Assembly (NCBI GenBank): GCA_002373165.1
Contig: DFJS01000094.1
Span: 290-33,455, forward strand
Source of the DNA: Ruminococcus sp. UBA3665
GTDB lineage: Bacteria > Bacillota > Clostridia > Oscillospirales > Ruminococcaceae
Direction of reading: 5' to 3'
Length of the DNA: 33,166 nucleotides
Shown here one piece after another: positions 22,104 to 30,405 of this stretch (position 1 is its first letter; every line of letters starts with the position of its first letter). Position numbers and translations under genes: made by a program. Below the pieces are notes generated by a model, which saw nothing but the letters and a program-made list of their open reading frames with translations, did no database searches and was not told where the DNA came from.

Positions 22104-24494
22104 TCAGCCGAATGCACCGGTCTTGGTGTACTTGACTGTTTCGGCATCTACGAAGAAATACTGCCAGTAATCGCCGTTTTTGCCCTGATTTCCGGTTTCG
22201 ATATAATATCTGGTACCGTTGATGTTTGCTTCTGTCCAGTAATGCTGTACAGAGTTGGTAGGCGGATTTGTCCAGCCCTTTACCATGTAGACATCAAAGC
22301 CGTAATAAGCCATCACAGCGGCCATTGCGCCGTTATACTGCACGCACTGTCCCAGCTTGTAATTGAAAATGGCATCCGGATAGGATTTCGATTCAATCGT
22401 ATTCCACTTTGTGCCGGCATAAGCGTAATCTACATTGCAGTGAATCCACCACCATGTTTCATAGAGACGTTCTGAAAGCGTCATATCCGGGCTGAAATGT
22501 TCAGCAGCGAATTTTTCAATAATCTGGTAATCTCTGTCAGAAAGCTTGATTGTAAATTCTACAGGAGTGCCGTTTTTAGGATACTGTCTGTCATAAACCG
22601 TGATATTGCGCTTGCCGGGGTTCAGCGTGGCATTATCCAGCATATTTCTGACAGCAACAGGAATATCATACTTGCTCTTGGTGAATACACCGTTCTGGTC
22701 ATATCTGCCGTTGCTTACCTGCTTATTAGTAATCATCAGGCCGTCTTCGCCGAAGCCGTAAATTTTGCCGTTATATTCCAGGAAGCCGAAATGGCGTTTG
22801 CCGTCTTCATCCAGATAATATTTGCCTTCCGGCATTGTCAGCCAGCCGGTCTGCATGGTGAAGTCCTGGGGTGAGAAATAATAATAATATTTTTCAGAAG
22901 ACAGGTCACCCCACCGCCATTCATAATATTTATCCCACTCTTCGTCCGTCCAGTTCTCCTGGTTATCGAAATCGGGTTCCCACTCATCAGCGGGCAGAAG
23001 TTCCTGCCAGCCGGAGAGACGTTCGCCGGTAGTATCATCCAGATAGTAAGTCTTGCCGTTATCGGTCAGCCATCCGGTATGTTTTTCGCCGCTTTCGTCG
23101 ATATAGTAAGTTTTATTATCTTCCGTTACCCAGCCGACAGTAATCATTTTGCCTGTTTCCGGGGAGAAATAATACTGTTTGCCGTTGACGGTTTTCCAGC
23201 CGTACTGACAAAGACCGGCAGAGCTGAAATAATACGTATCGCCTTCGATTTCCTGCAAACCTGTCTGGAGAACGCCTTCCGGACTGAAATAATATTTGCT
23301 GCCGTTGCTTTCCAGCCAGCCGGTATGAACAGCACCTTCCGGAGCATAATAAGTCTTGCCGCTCTGCATGAACCAGCCTGTGCGGAGTACGCCGGCATCA
23401 TCAAGAGAATATTTCTGACCGTCCACAGTCAGCCATCCGGTCTGCATGGCACCTGTTTCGGGATTGAAATAATATTTTTTCGCATCGATTGTTGTCCAGC
23501 CGCGGGCGGATTCGCCTGTTTCAGTGATATAATATTTCTGTCCGTCGGCTTCGCGCCAGCCGCTGGCAAGCTGATGCTGTTCGTCAAAATAATAGCCTTT
23601 GCCGTCGATTGTCTGCGAACCTGCGGCCGCTGTGCCGTCGGGGTTGAAATAATAACGCTGCTGCTGATAATCCAGCCAGCCGGTGTACATTTTGCCGTCA
23701 GCATTGAAATAATACAGCTGACTGCCGATCTCTGTCATGCCGGTTGTCATGACGCAGCTGCTGTCGAAATAATAATCGCCGTCTTCCTGAAGCCATCCGT
23801 CCCGGAGTGCAGAACCGTCTTCCTGAATATAATAATTTTTATTGCCGTCCTTCAGCCAGCCCTGCTTGCTGAGTTCGCCGTCCGGGCTGAAATGATAGCG
23901 TTTGCTGTTGATATCATGCCAGCCGGTATATAATGCATAATTCTGGTCGGCATAGTAAGTTTCGCCTGTTGCGCTGTCGGAAATAAAGCCGGTTTGCAGA
24001 ATGCCGTCCTGATTGGCATAATAATATGTGAATCCCAGAGGTTTTGCAGTGCCTGTGCCTGCGCCGGCGGCATAAGTCAGAACCGAGGCGGCATCAGATG
24101 CATTGATATTCTGGTCGTTGTCAATATCGCCGAACTGAAAAGCCTGTTCTTCGTCATCGCAGATATTCAGAGAAACAAGAGCCTTGGAAGCACGGGTTCC
24201 GGCACCGGCCTGTGCAGAAGCAAGCAGAATCGAAGCGGCATCCTGGGCATTGACAGTGCCGTCAGAATCGATATCGCCCAGCTTATAATCCGGCTGAAGA
24301 CTGAATTTTCCGGTTTTGGTCTGATTGTTTTCTGTGCAGTAGGGATTGCCGTCAGCATCATACTGGATATAATCCGAAGCACGGAGATGAGACGTTTCGG
24401 CCGCATTTGCCGCAACAGCACCTGTTCCGATCATGCAGGATGCCGCACAGGCTGCCAGTGCGCTTAAGATACGAGCTTTTTTCTTATTCTTCAT
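22104..24494 (-). CDS. Secreted dockerin / cell-wall-binding-repeat / transglutaminase-like protein
   Basis: The 796-residue protein has a signal peptide (about 1-31), an N-terminal dockerin-type pair of calcium loops (GDIDSDGTVNAQDAASILLA and GDIDNDQNINASDAASVLT), then about 20 choline-binding-type repeats of roughly 20 residues (GW...G..YYF..dG) from about residue 150 to 600, interrupted by an acidic Trp-rich insert. The C-terminus is a transglutaminase-like domain: LGQCVQYNG with Cys717 and VQHYWTE with His751; the third residue is Glu766 (YIETG) where Asp is usual. It could crosslink or cleave wall or surface proteins while tethered by the repeats. AAGGAGG precedes the ATG. Plus-strand open frames over this gene are shadows of the repeats. 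Confidence 0.92.
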   Translation of the reverse strand: MKNKKKARILSALAACAASCMIGTGAVAANAAETSHLRASDYIQYDADGNPYCTENNQTKTGKFSLQPDYKLGDIDSDGTVNAQDAASILLASAQAGAGTRASKALVSLNICDDEEQAFQFGDIDNDQNINASDAASVLTYAAGAGTGTAKPLGFTYYYANQDGILQTGFISDSATGETYYADQNYALYTGWHDINSKRYHFSPDGELSKQGWLKDGNKNYYIQEDGSALRDGWLQEDGDYYFDSSCVMTTGMTEIGSQLYYFNADGKMYTGWLDYQQQRYYFNPDGTAAAGSQTIDGKGYYFDEQHQLASGWREADGQKYYITETGESARGWTTIDAKKYYFNPETGAMQTGWLTVDGQKYSLDDAGVLRTGWFMQSGKTYYAPEGAVHTGWLESNGSKYYFSPEGVLQTGLQEIEGDTYYFSSAGLCQYGWKTVNGKQYYFSPETGKMITVGWVTEDNKTYYIDESGEKHTGWLTDNGKTYYLDDTTGERLSGWQELLPADEWEPDFDNQENWTDEEWDKYYEWRWGDLSSEKYYYYFSPQDFTMQTGWLTMPEGKYYLDEDGKRHFGFLEYNGKIYGFGEDGLMITNKQVSNGRYDQNGVFTKSKYDIPVAVRNMLDNATLNPGKRNITVYDRQYPKNGTPVEFTIKLSDRDYQIIEKFAAEHFSPDMTLSERLYETWWWIHCNVDYAYAGTKWNTIESKSYPDAIFNYKLGQCVQYNGAMAAVMAYYGFDVYMVKGWTNPPTNSVQHYWTEANINGTRYYIETGNQGKNGDYWQYFFVDAETVKYTKTGAFG

Positions 24495-24556
24495 GAAAGC
24501 CTCCTTTTTTCATACAGCGGAAAAATAATTTAACTGTTTTCTATAGATACGCCCTT

Positions 24557-24585
24557 ATTATACTATATTAATAAAGCCATGTCAA
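24557..24585 (-). promoter_or_regulatory. Promoter of the dockerin/transglutaminase gene
   Basis: Minus-strand TTGACA (24585-24580), a 17-base spacer and TATAAT (24562-24557). Confidence 0.92.
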
Positions 24586-24659
24586 GGGATTATTTTCTAT
24601 TTTGGTGTAATTCACAAAAACACGGAAGATTTTTTACCATTTTTCACAGTAATTAAAGA

Positions 24660-24688
24660 TTGCAGATTTTTTAAAATCATGCTATAAT
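24660..24688 (+). promoter_or_regulatory. Promoter of the DUF2461 gene
   Basis: TTGCAG (24660-24665), a 17-base spacer and TATAAT (24683-24688). Confidence 0.75.
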
Positions 24689-24723
24689 AAGCATAACTCA
24701 AAAAGAAAGGCAGATGTCAGCTT

Positions 24724-25449
24724 ATGCAGTATATCACACAGGAAATGCTGGATTTTCTGGAAGGAATCCGGAGTCATAACCAGAAAGAATGGTTCGAGGC
24801 ACATAAAGAAATCTATCTTGCCTCTGTCCAGGAACCGCTGAAAGCAATGAGTGAGATTTTATATCAGCCCTATGCGGAATATCAGATGATGCATAAAACC
24901 GCAAGAATTTATAAAGATGCCAATTTTCCGCCGTATCTGCATTATCGGGATACGTTCTGGATTTATATCCGGCACGAGGCCGTATGGTGGAGTCAGACCC
25001 CTACGCTGTTTTTTGAAATTTCGCCGGAAGGCGCGGCGTTCGGCTTCCGGATTGCCAGCCCCGAACCTAAGTTTATGGAATTCTTCCGGAAACAGATTGC
25101 ACAGTCTCCGGAAGCGTTTTTGAGTCTTGTTTCAGACCTGGAGAAAAAACAGATTCCTGTTTCCGGAGAAGAATATAAACGCCCCAAACCCTGCAAAGAA
25201 GAGCGGCTTCTGCCGTATTTCCGGAAAAAAAGTCTCGCCGCCGAAAAAAAAATTGCCGACAGGACTGTTCTGTGCAGTGATACTCTGCTGCCGGAAGTGC
25301 AGAATGCGCTCTCTGATGTATTTCCGTTTTATCAGTACTGCTATGCTGTGATGCAGGACTATGAAAAAACAAAAACGGTTCCGGAACAGAAAAAGACGGA
25401 ACAGGAAGTCTTTATGCCGCAGGCTCCGGAACAGGATTTTATGTGGTGA
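24724..25449 (+). CDS. DUF2461 family protein
   Basis: The 241-residue cytoplasmic protein matches DUF2461: FLEGIRSHNQKEWFEAHKE at the start, KTARIYKDANFPPYLHYRDTFWI, and FEISPEGAAFGF. The usual conserved arginine-aromatic pattern (RIYKD...Y) is present. The last 30 residues are a low-complexity Lys/Glu/Gln tail outside the domain. The start follows GAAAGG at a long spacing of about 13 bases. It stands alone between two promoters. Biochemical function of the family is not established. Confidence 0.88.
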   Translation: MQYITQEMLDFLEGIRSHNQKEWFEAHKEIYLASVQEPLKAMSEILYQPYAEYQMMHKTARIYKDANFPPYLHYRDTFWIYIRHEAVWWSQTPTLFFEISPEGAAFGFRIASPEPKFMEFFRKQIAQSPEAFLSLVSDLEKKQIPVSGEEYKRPKPCKEERLLPYFRKKSLAAEKKIADRTVLCSDTLLPEVQNALSDVFPFYQYCYAVMQDYEKTKTVPEQKKTEQEVFMPQAPEQDFMW

Positions 25450-25468
25450 AAAATATTTCAGAAAACTA

Positions 25469-25498
25469 TTGACAAGTTCTGATAAAATCCTGTATAAT
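25469..25498 (+). promoter_or_regulatory. Promoter of the GH26-like gene
   Basis: TTGACA (25469-25474), an 18-base spacer and TATAAT (25493-25498). Confidence 0.9.
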
Positions 25499-25551
25499 AT
25501 TACTAACTACTGTTTTATTAAAAAAATCTGATCATAAGGAACGTGAATTGT

Positions 25552-26973
25552 ATGGAAAAAATATATCAGCTGCATATGGGTGCCGCTCCGTGCGCCGTTG
25601 ACCTGGGCGACGGAAGCGAACGCGGCGAATATGTCAATCAGGATTATATTCTGCATACCCTCGGCAGACCTCACAGAAGCATCAGCCTGATGTACTGTTA
25701 TTACCCTCTCGATGAAGGCTTTCCCGGACGTGCCAGCGTGGTACATGCCAGCCCGGATGTCAAGTTTGCATGGGATTTCCCCTATGATGATTACTTCACT
25801 TACAAAGGCGGCCTGAACGGTACGCTCGATGACGAGCCGTTTACCTATATGCGCGATATCCGCGCACACGGCCAGGATGTCACTCTGACCCTGACAATAG
25901 ACCCTCATCTTCCGGATGAATATCTTGCCGCCATCGGAAAAGATCTCAGAAAATTCGGCCGTGTATTTCTTCGGATTAATCACGAGGCAACAGGCAACTG
26001 GTTCAGCTTCAACAAACGCGCCGGTTATCAGGAAGTTGCCGATTTCTTTGTCCGTGCCTCCCGGATTATCAAGGAAAATGCCCCCAATGTGCAGACTATC
26101 ATCTGCATTGGCGGCGTGGAAAATCCCGAAACAGGCCGGATCGAAAAAGAAAAAGAATTCGCTCAGACCATTCCGGCCGCAGATATCTGGTCAGTTGACA
26201 AATATATGGCTCTGCACTGGGGCTGGCCTTATGATGTGGCCGAACACGGCGGTTCTTCCCACAGCCGCAGCAAAGTGATGGATATCTATGATATGACTAA
26301 GGCAAGTTTCCGGCGGTTCTGCGAACTCAACGGCGGACAGCCCAAGCCGATGATTATGTCAGAATTCAATGCCGACGGCGATGTTACCGGCGCATATGAT
26401 CAGGCCTCTATGGTGCAGGAATTCTGCGATATTCTGGAAGAAGATTCCGCCGACTGGTTCAAGGCCTTTACATTCTACCAGTTCCGCGACAGAGGCCGCC
26501 TTGGACTGGAAATCGAAGACCCCAATCATCCGGATGTCGGCATTGCACAGCCTGTTTTGCAGACTTATAAAAATATCATTCATCAGAAGCGTTTTCTGCC
26601 GGCTATGACGCAGGGCGAAGCCGTACAGCTTCCTGTACCGTTGCGCTGGGGCAATTCCGAAGATGCCGACGGCATCGCCATTCCGCTGTATTTTGAAAAA
26701 AATCCTGTTTTCTGCGAAATCTATTTCGAAGATCAGGGCAATTATATCATGGAACTCAATGGCAAATGGTTCTATAAATCCCCCAAGGCCAGCTGTATTG
26801 ACCTGATGTCCGCTTTCTATGAAAAGCCGCTGCATCATGCTGCCGAGTTAACCCTGAAACTGTTTGCTCCTCCGGCTTCCGGCGAAAATGAAGAATCTGA
26901 CCTCTTCAATACTTATGCTGTACTTGAAAAAATGCCGAAAATCCGCATTCGCTTTGCGCCCGTGGAAGAATAA
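25552..26973 (+). CDS. Cytoplasmic TIM-barrel glycoside hydrolase, GH26-like
   Basis: The 473-residue protein has no signal peptide. Its first 340 residues look like a clan-A barrel: VFLRINHEATGNWFSF with Glu145 (compare the GH26 acid/base in HEMNGNWF) and PMIMSEFNADGD with Glu271 as the likely nucleophile; WSVDKYMALHWGWPYD lies between. A C-terminal beta domain of about 120 residues follows. GH26 enzymes cut beta-mannans or related beta-1,3/1,4 glycans. ATG 25552 follows AAGGAAC; a GTG at 25543 is too near that site. Lack of export and of a dockerin, beside secreted cellulosome-type proteins, suggests action on imported oligosaccharides. The family call rests on motifs and could be a neighbouring clan-A family. 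Confidence 0.72.
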   Translation: MEKIYQLHMGAAPCAVDLGDGSERGEYVNQDYILHTLGRPHRSISLMYCYYPLDEGFPGRASVVHASPDVKFAWDFPYDDYFTYKGGLNGTLDDEPFTYMRDIRAHGQDVTLTLTIDPHLPDEYLAAIGKDLRKFGRVFLRINHEATGNWFSFNKRAGYQEVADFFVRASRIIKENAPNVQTIICIGGVENPETGRIEKEKEFAQTIPAADIWSVDKYMALHWGWPYDVAEHGGSSHSRSKVMDIYDMTKASFRRFCELNGGQPKPMIMSEFNADGDVTGAYDQASMVQEFCDILEEDSADWFKAFTFYQFRDRGRLGLEIEDPNHPDVGIAQPVLQTYKNIIHQKRFLPAMTQGEAVQLPVPLRWGNSEDADGIAIPLYFEKNPVFCEIYFEDQGNYIMELNGKWFYKSPKASCIDLMSAFYEKPLHHAAELTLKLFAPPASGENEESDLFNTYAVLEKMPKIRIRFAPVEE

Positions 26974-27018
26974 TCATTCCGTCCTGTTGTATGAAGCATA
27001 AAAATTTCTTAAAATCTC

Positions 27019-27047
27019 TTGACAACTATTGTGATTTATGATAAAAT
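27019..27047 (+). promoter_or_regulatory. Promoter of the coiled-coil/zinc-ribbon gene
   Basis: TTGACA (27019-27024), a 17-base spacer and TAAAAT (27042-27047). Confidence 0.88.
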
Positions 27048-27112
27048 AGAAGTAATAACAATCCTGCATTTCATATCAGGCCAAATTAAAATTTTTTATA
27101 GGAGTGAGTATT

Positions 27113-27565
27113 ATGCCTAATATTTTCGAGACTCTGGGCGGAGTGTTCGATAACGCTACCCGCGGTGTGAGCGAAAATGCAAAAAATGCTGCCGAGGTGA
27201 ATAACCTCAAGCGGAAAATTCTTTACGAGGAAGAACGTATTGTAGAAGTTTTCGCAGATATCGGCAAAAAATATTATAAAAATCCCGAAGAAGACCCTGC
27301 TGTTCTCAAAGTCCTCTGCGATGACGTGGATACCAGAAGAAAAAGAATCATGCAGATGAGAAAAGAACTCAACAGCATCCGCGGCTGTAAAATCTGCCCC
27401 AAGTGTGATGCCGAAGTGGATCAGAAATTCCAGTATTGCAGTGTCTGCGGCGCAAAACTTCTGGATGACGACGAGGAAGACGAATACGGCAACTCGATGG
27501 AAACAAATGATTATTTCACAGAGAGCGACAGCTTCTTCAGTGCCGATACAATCAAGAATTATTAA
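27113..27565 (+). CDS. Coiled-coil zinc-ribbon protein
   Basis: The 150-residue protein has a helical, charged N-terminal part (residues 15-90, probably coiled coil), then a zinc ribbon CPKC (95-98) and CSVC (109-112), and an acidic Ser-rich tail. Proteins of this build, often encoded in ruminococci, have no assigned role; the ribbon resembles the double-zinc-ribbon DZANK type. ATG 27113 has AGGAG 8 bases upstream. It has its own promoter and terminator. No export signal. Confidence 0.82.
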   Translation: MPNIFETLGGVFDNATRGVSENAKNAAEVNNLKRKILYEEERIVEVFADIGKKYYKNPEEDPAVLKVLCDDVDTRRKRIMQMRKELNSIRGCKICPKCDAEVDQKFQYCSVCGAKLLDDDEEDEYGNSMETNDYFTESDSFFSADTIKNY

Positions 27566-27580
27566 TTCTGATATGATTAA

Positions 27581-27607
27581 AAATCCCCTGTTTTCAGGGG
27601 ATTTTTT
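27581..27607 (+). terminator. Intrinsic terminator of the zinc-ribbon gene
   Basis: AAATCCCCTG / CAGGGGATTT with a TTTT loop and a further T-run. The next promoter -35 starts 2 bases later. Confidence 0.93.
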
Positions 27608-27640
27608 CTTGACAAATGCCGCAAACTGTGCTACAATCAA
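27603..27640 (+). repeat. 38-bp repeated promoter segment (copy 1)
   Basis: Identical to 29360-29397. It spans the whole -35 to -10 region, beginning TTTTTCTTGACAAATGCCG. Confidence 0.95.
27609..27637 (+). promoter_or_regulatory. Promoter of the BIG2/dockerin gene
   Basis: TTGACA (27609-27614), a 17-base spacer and TACAAT (27632-27637), within the repeated segment. Confidence 0.9.
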
Positions 27641-27669
27641 GATAATAGATCAATAAAGGAGTTAATGCT

Positions 27670-29328
27670 ATGAAAACTTGCAAAAAAATCTGTGCGGCTG
27701 TCATAGCCGTTCTGCTGGTTCCAACCGCCGGATATCTGTACCGGGAGAATCAGACAGAAGAAATATCCGTTTCGGCATGGGGCGTAAATACTGACTATGT
27801 CAAAACTAATTACGCCCAGCTGACATGGGAAGTTTCTACAGAACCTTCAGAGACAGCAGAGCCGACAGAGCCAACAGAGCCAACAGAAACAGAAGTTCCA
27901 CCCACAGAACAGGAAATTCCAACGGAGGAACCTGCAAAGGAAACTACCGAACCGCTGCCTTCTGAAATAGAGTGGGAAACTCTGAAATTTACGGCCTATG
28001 CACAGTCTGTCACGGTTGATATAGCTTACCGGAAACAAATGACCTGGACTTCCAGCGACCGCTCTGTTGCAGAGGTAAAAGACGGCGTTATCACGGCAAT
28101 GGGCAACGGTTCGGCTGTTATTTATGCCGATAATGGTTCACAGCATATGATATTCCCGGTAGAAGTCAGCTATGACTGCGAACTGAATCAGACACGGCTT
28201 TCTCTTTATCAGGATGAACATTATCAGCTGGAAGTGTATTCTTCTGACGGCTATAAAACATATACCCCTTTTGCTTCCTGGAGCTCTTCTGATGAAAGAG
28301 TCGCAAAAATAAATGAAAACGGCGTTGTGACAGCAGTCTCTTCCGGAACGGCTCAGATTACTGCCAATGTGGGGAATGTTTCTGCTGTCTGCACAGTCCT
28401 GGTGGAAGAAATACCCGAAACAGCATGTCCTCCGGAAACAGAGCCCGAAAAACAAATTCTGAAATTAACGGAATATACAGAATCTGCTTCACTCAAAATA
28501 GATTACAGCGGCGACATCATCTGGCTTTCCAGTGATACATCTGTCGCGACTGTCAAAGACGGCGTAGTGACAGCTGCGGGCAACGGCACTGCAACCATCT
28601 ATGCCATCTGCGGCGAACAGCGCGTTGAAGTGCCCGTGCAGGTCACGTTTGATTATTACCTGAATCAGACAGAGCTTTCGATAAATGCCGGAGAACAATA
28701 TCAGCTGGAATTCCATTCTGCCAATAATAAAGAAATTTATAACCAGCTTGCCGTCTGGACTTCTTCCGATGAAAGCATTGTCAAAGTCGACAGCGAAGGC
28801 ATCCTCACAGCTGTTTCCGAAGGAACTGCCGAAATCACTGCTAAGGCCGGAGATGTTTCTGCTGTGTGCCGGGTGACAGTCAGCCGTGTGGCAAACCCGG
28901 AAATTTCTGCCGTAAGCAGAACAATCAAGGCAGGCGATTCGCTTGCCCTGGAAGTAACGGATTATCAGGGCACTGTCACATGGATTTCTTCCGATACGTC
29001 TGTTGCAAAAATTTCCGCAGACGGTACGCTGACCGGCATCAAGGCCGGAGAAGCCGCTGTATTCGCTATGCTGGACAACGGAAAAACCCTGACAGTCAAT
29101 ATCACCGTCACGGAAGAAACTAATATTCTGCCGGGTGATGTCACACTGGACGGAAAAGTCAATATTCTGGATGTAATTTCCGTCAATAAGGCCGCCCTCG
29201 GAAAAGAAACCCTGACTGCCGAACAGGTACAGGCCGCGGATATCAATCATAACAGCGTTCCCGATGCTGTAGATTCCCTGACGATTATGAAATTCATCGT
29301 CGGACTGATTCCAAGCCTGAATGCCTGA
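27670..29328 (+). CDS. Secreted protein with BIG2 Ig-like domains and C-terminal type I dockerin
   Basis: The 552-residue protein has a signal peptide (about 1-25), a Glu/Pro/Thr-rich linker near residues 55-95, about five bacterial Ig-like (BIG2) units, and a dockerin. The BIG2 units carry the pattern WSSSDxxVAxV...GVVTAxxxGTAxIxA, for example TWTSSDRSVAEVKDGVITAM and WLSSDTSVATVKDGVVTAA. The dockerin has two loops, GDVTLDGKVNILDVISVN and DINHNSVPDAVDSLTIMK. It would be a structural or adhesive cellulosome-type component; no catalytic motif is visible. The N-terminal NTDYVKT also occurs in the dockerin protein at 21272. It is one gene between two terminators. Confidence 0.9.
   Translation: MKTCKKICAAVIAVLLVPTAGYLYRENQTEEISVSAWGVNTDYVKTNYAQLTWEVSTEPSETAEPTEPTEPTETEVPPTEQEIPTEEPAKETTEPLPSEIEWETLKFTAYAQSVTVDIAYRKQMTWTSSDRSVAEVKDGVITAMGNGSAVIYADNGSQHMIFPVEVSYDCELNQTRLSLYQDEHYQLEVYSSDGYKTYTPFASWSSSDERVAKINENGVVTAVSSGTAQITANVGNVSAVCTVLVEEIPETACPPETEPEKQILKLTEYTESASLKIDYSGDIIWLSSDTSVATVKDGVVTAAGNGTATIYAICGEQRVEVPVQVTFDYYLNQTELSINAGEQYQLEFHSANNKEIYNQLAVWTSSDESIVKVDSEGILTAVSEGTAEITAKAGDVSAVCRVTVSRVANPEISAVSRTIKAGDSLALEVTDYQGTVTWISSDTSVAKISADGTLTGIKAGEAAVFAMLDNGKTLTVNITVTEETNILPGDVTLDGKVNILDVISVNKAALGKETLTAEQVQAADINHNSVPDAVDSLTIMKFIVGLIPSLNA
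29137..29174 (+). repeat. 38-bp identity shared by two dockerin genes (copy 2)
   Basis: Identical to 21875-21912 and encodes the same dockerin calcium loop. Confidence 0.92.
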
Positions 29329-29340
29329 ACTGTACCCGAA

Positions 29341-29364
29341 AAGCCCTGCCCTTGCAGGGTTTTT
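29341..29364 (+). terminator. Intrinsic terminator of the BIG2/dockerin gene
   Basis: AAGCCCTGC / GCAGGGTTT with a 4-base loop and a T-run. The repeated promoter segment begins inside it. Confidence 0.88.
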
Positions 29365-29397
29365 CTTGACAAATGCCGCAAACTGTGCTACAATCAA
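29360..29397 (+). repeat. 38-bp repeated promoter segment (copy 2)
   Basis: Identical to 27603-27640; here it drives the Fur-family gene. Confidence 0.95.
29366..29394 (+). promoter_or_regulatory. Promoter of the Fur-family gene
   Basis: TTGACA (29366-29371), a 17-base spacer and TACAAT (29389-29394). Confidence 0.9.
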
Positions 29398-29433
29398 AAT
29401 AGATAGATTGATTTTTTAGAAAGGGGCTTGTGC

Positions 29434-29868
29434 ATGAAACAAAACAGCGGCGGCTATAAAACCAAACAGAAAGAAAAAATTCTGCAATATCTGATTTCGC
29501 ATCCCAGCCAGCACATCACAGCACAGGAAATTTCGCATCATCTGAACCAGAACGGCACAACAGTCGGCACGGCGACAATTTACAGACAGCTGGACCAGCT
29601 TGTCAACGACGGCACAATCCGAAAATATACAATCGACAGCCGGACAGGCGCATGTTATGAATATCTGCCAGATTCTGAAGAATGCCACAGGCATTTTCAT
29701 CTTAAATGTATGCAGTGCGAAAAATTATATCATGTAACATGCGAACATCTGTGCGAACTGGAAGCACATATTCTGGAGCATCACGGTTTTCAGATTGATC
29801 AGTCGAAAACTGTGCTTTACGGCATCTGTGAGGCCTGCCGGAAAGAAAAACAGAAAACAGAAAACTAA
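29434..29868 (+). CDS. Fur-family metal- or peroxide-responsive repressor
   Basis: The 144-residue protein has the Fur winged helix (ITAQEISHHL, GTATIYRQLDQLVNDGTIRKY) and the metal domain: RHFHLKCMQCEKLYHV and GICEACRKE, giving two CxxC pairs for structural zinc. The HFH segment contributes to the regulatory site. It could be Fur, Zur or PerR; the sequence does not decide. ATG 29434 follows AAGGGG. The DUF4180 gene starts 31 bases after it, with no terminator between. Confidence 0.93.
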   Translation: MKQNSGGYKTKQKEKILQYLISHPSQHITAQEISHHLNQNGTTVGTATIYRQLDQLVNDGTIRKYTIDSRTGACYEYLPDSEECHRHFHLKCMQCEKLYHVTCEHLCELEAHILEHHGFQIDQSKTVLYGICEACRKEKQKTEN

Positions 29869-29899
29869 CATAAATCGGAATTTACTGGAGGGGTAAAAA

Positions 29900-30262
29900 A
29901 TGACTATAACAACGATTGAGAAAAATGGTATAACTTGTGCTGTTATAAATAGTGAGAAGATTGTAATAACTGATGCTCAGTCTGCATTGGATTTGCTTAT
30001 GTCAGCGAAATACGAAACCGGAACCAAGAATATTGTAATCAGCAAAGAACTTATTGTCGAAGATTTCTTTATCCTTAGCAGCGGGCTTGCTGGTGATATT
30101 TTACAGAAGTATGTCAACTACGAAGGACGTATAGCCATTTATGGTGATTATTCGCATTATACCAGCAAGCCGCTCCACGATTTCATTTATGAAAGCAATA
30201 AAGGCAAGGATGTGTTTTTTGCCACAACTGAAGATGAAGCGATTGAAATGCTTACTCGATAA
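29900..30262 (+). CDS. DUF4180 domain protein
   Basis: The 120-residue cytoplasmic protein covers one DUF4180 domain: VINSEKIVITDAQSALDLLM, NIVISKELIVEDFFILSSGLAG (in part), EGRIAIYGDYS and FFATTEDEAIEMLTR. The family has no established function; the fold resembles STAS-like small domains. GGAGGGG precedes the ATG. Its codons use fewer C/G third positions than its neighbours (for example GTTATAAATAGT), which may mean recent acquisition. It may be co-transcribed with the Fur-family gene. Confidence 0.88.
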   Translation: MTITTIEKNGITCAVINSEKIVITDAQSALDLLMSAKYETGTKNIVISKELIVEDFFILSSGLAGDILQKYVNYEGRIAIYGDYSHYTSKPLHDFIYESNKGKDVFFATTEDEAIEMLTR

Positions 30263-30299
30263 ATTCTGATTTGCTGCATTGGAAAAGCCTTCTCTACCT

Positions 30300-30344
30300 G
30301 CGGTTGAATGCAAGCAATATCGCCGTTTTTTGAAACTCAACCGC
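30300..30344. repeat. Interrupted inverted repeat between DUF4180 and the Xre gene
   Basis: GCGGTTGA (30300-30307) pairs with TCAACCGC (30337-30344) across 29 bases that contain GCCGTTTTTTG. It could be a weak terminator or the remnant of a mobile element end. Confidence 0.35.
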
Positions 30345-30351
30345 CGGTATG

Positions 30352-30380
30352 TTTACTTTCTGCCGGATTTGTGATAAAAT
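30352..30380 (+). promoter_or_regulatory. Promoter of the Xre-type gene pair
   Basis: TTTACT (30352-30357), a 17-base spacer and TAAAAT (30375-30380). Confidence 0.72.
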
Positions 30381-30405
30381 CATACTCAGAAAGGAGGTGT
30401 TCTCC

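Noticed and set aside
23079..23933. Long plus-strand open frame (284 codons) opposite the wall-repeat gene
   Set aside because: It is a shadow of the repetitive minus-strand gene; the apparent repeats are reverse-frame readings of the GW/YYF units, and no ribosome site or promoter precedes it.
28489..29397. Minus-strand frames beginning MIVAQFAAFVKK at two places (also near 27640)
   Set aside because: The matching starts come from reading the repeated 38-bp promoter segment backwards; they are not homologous genes.
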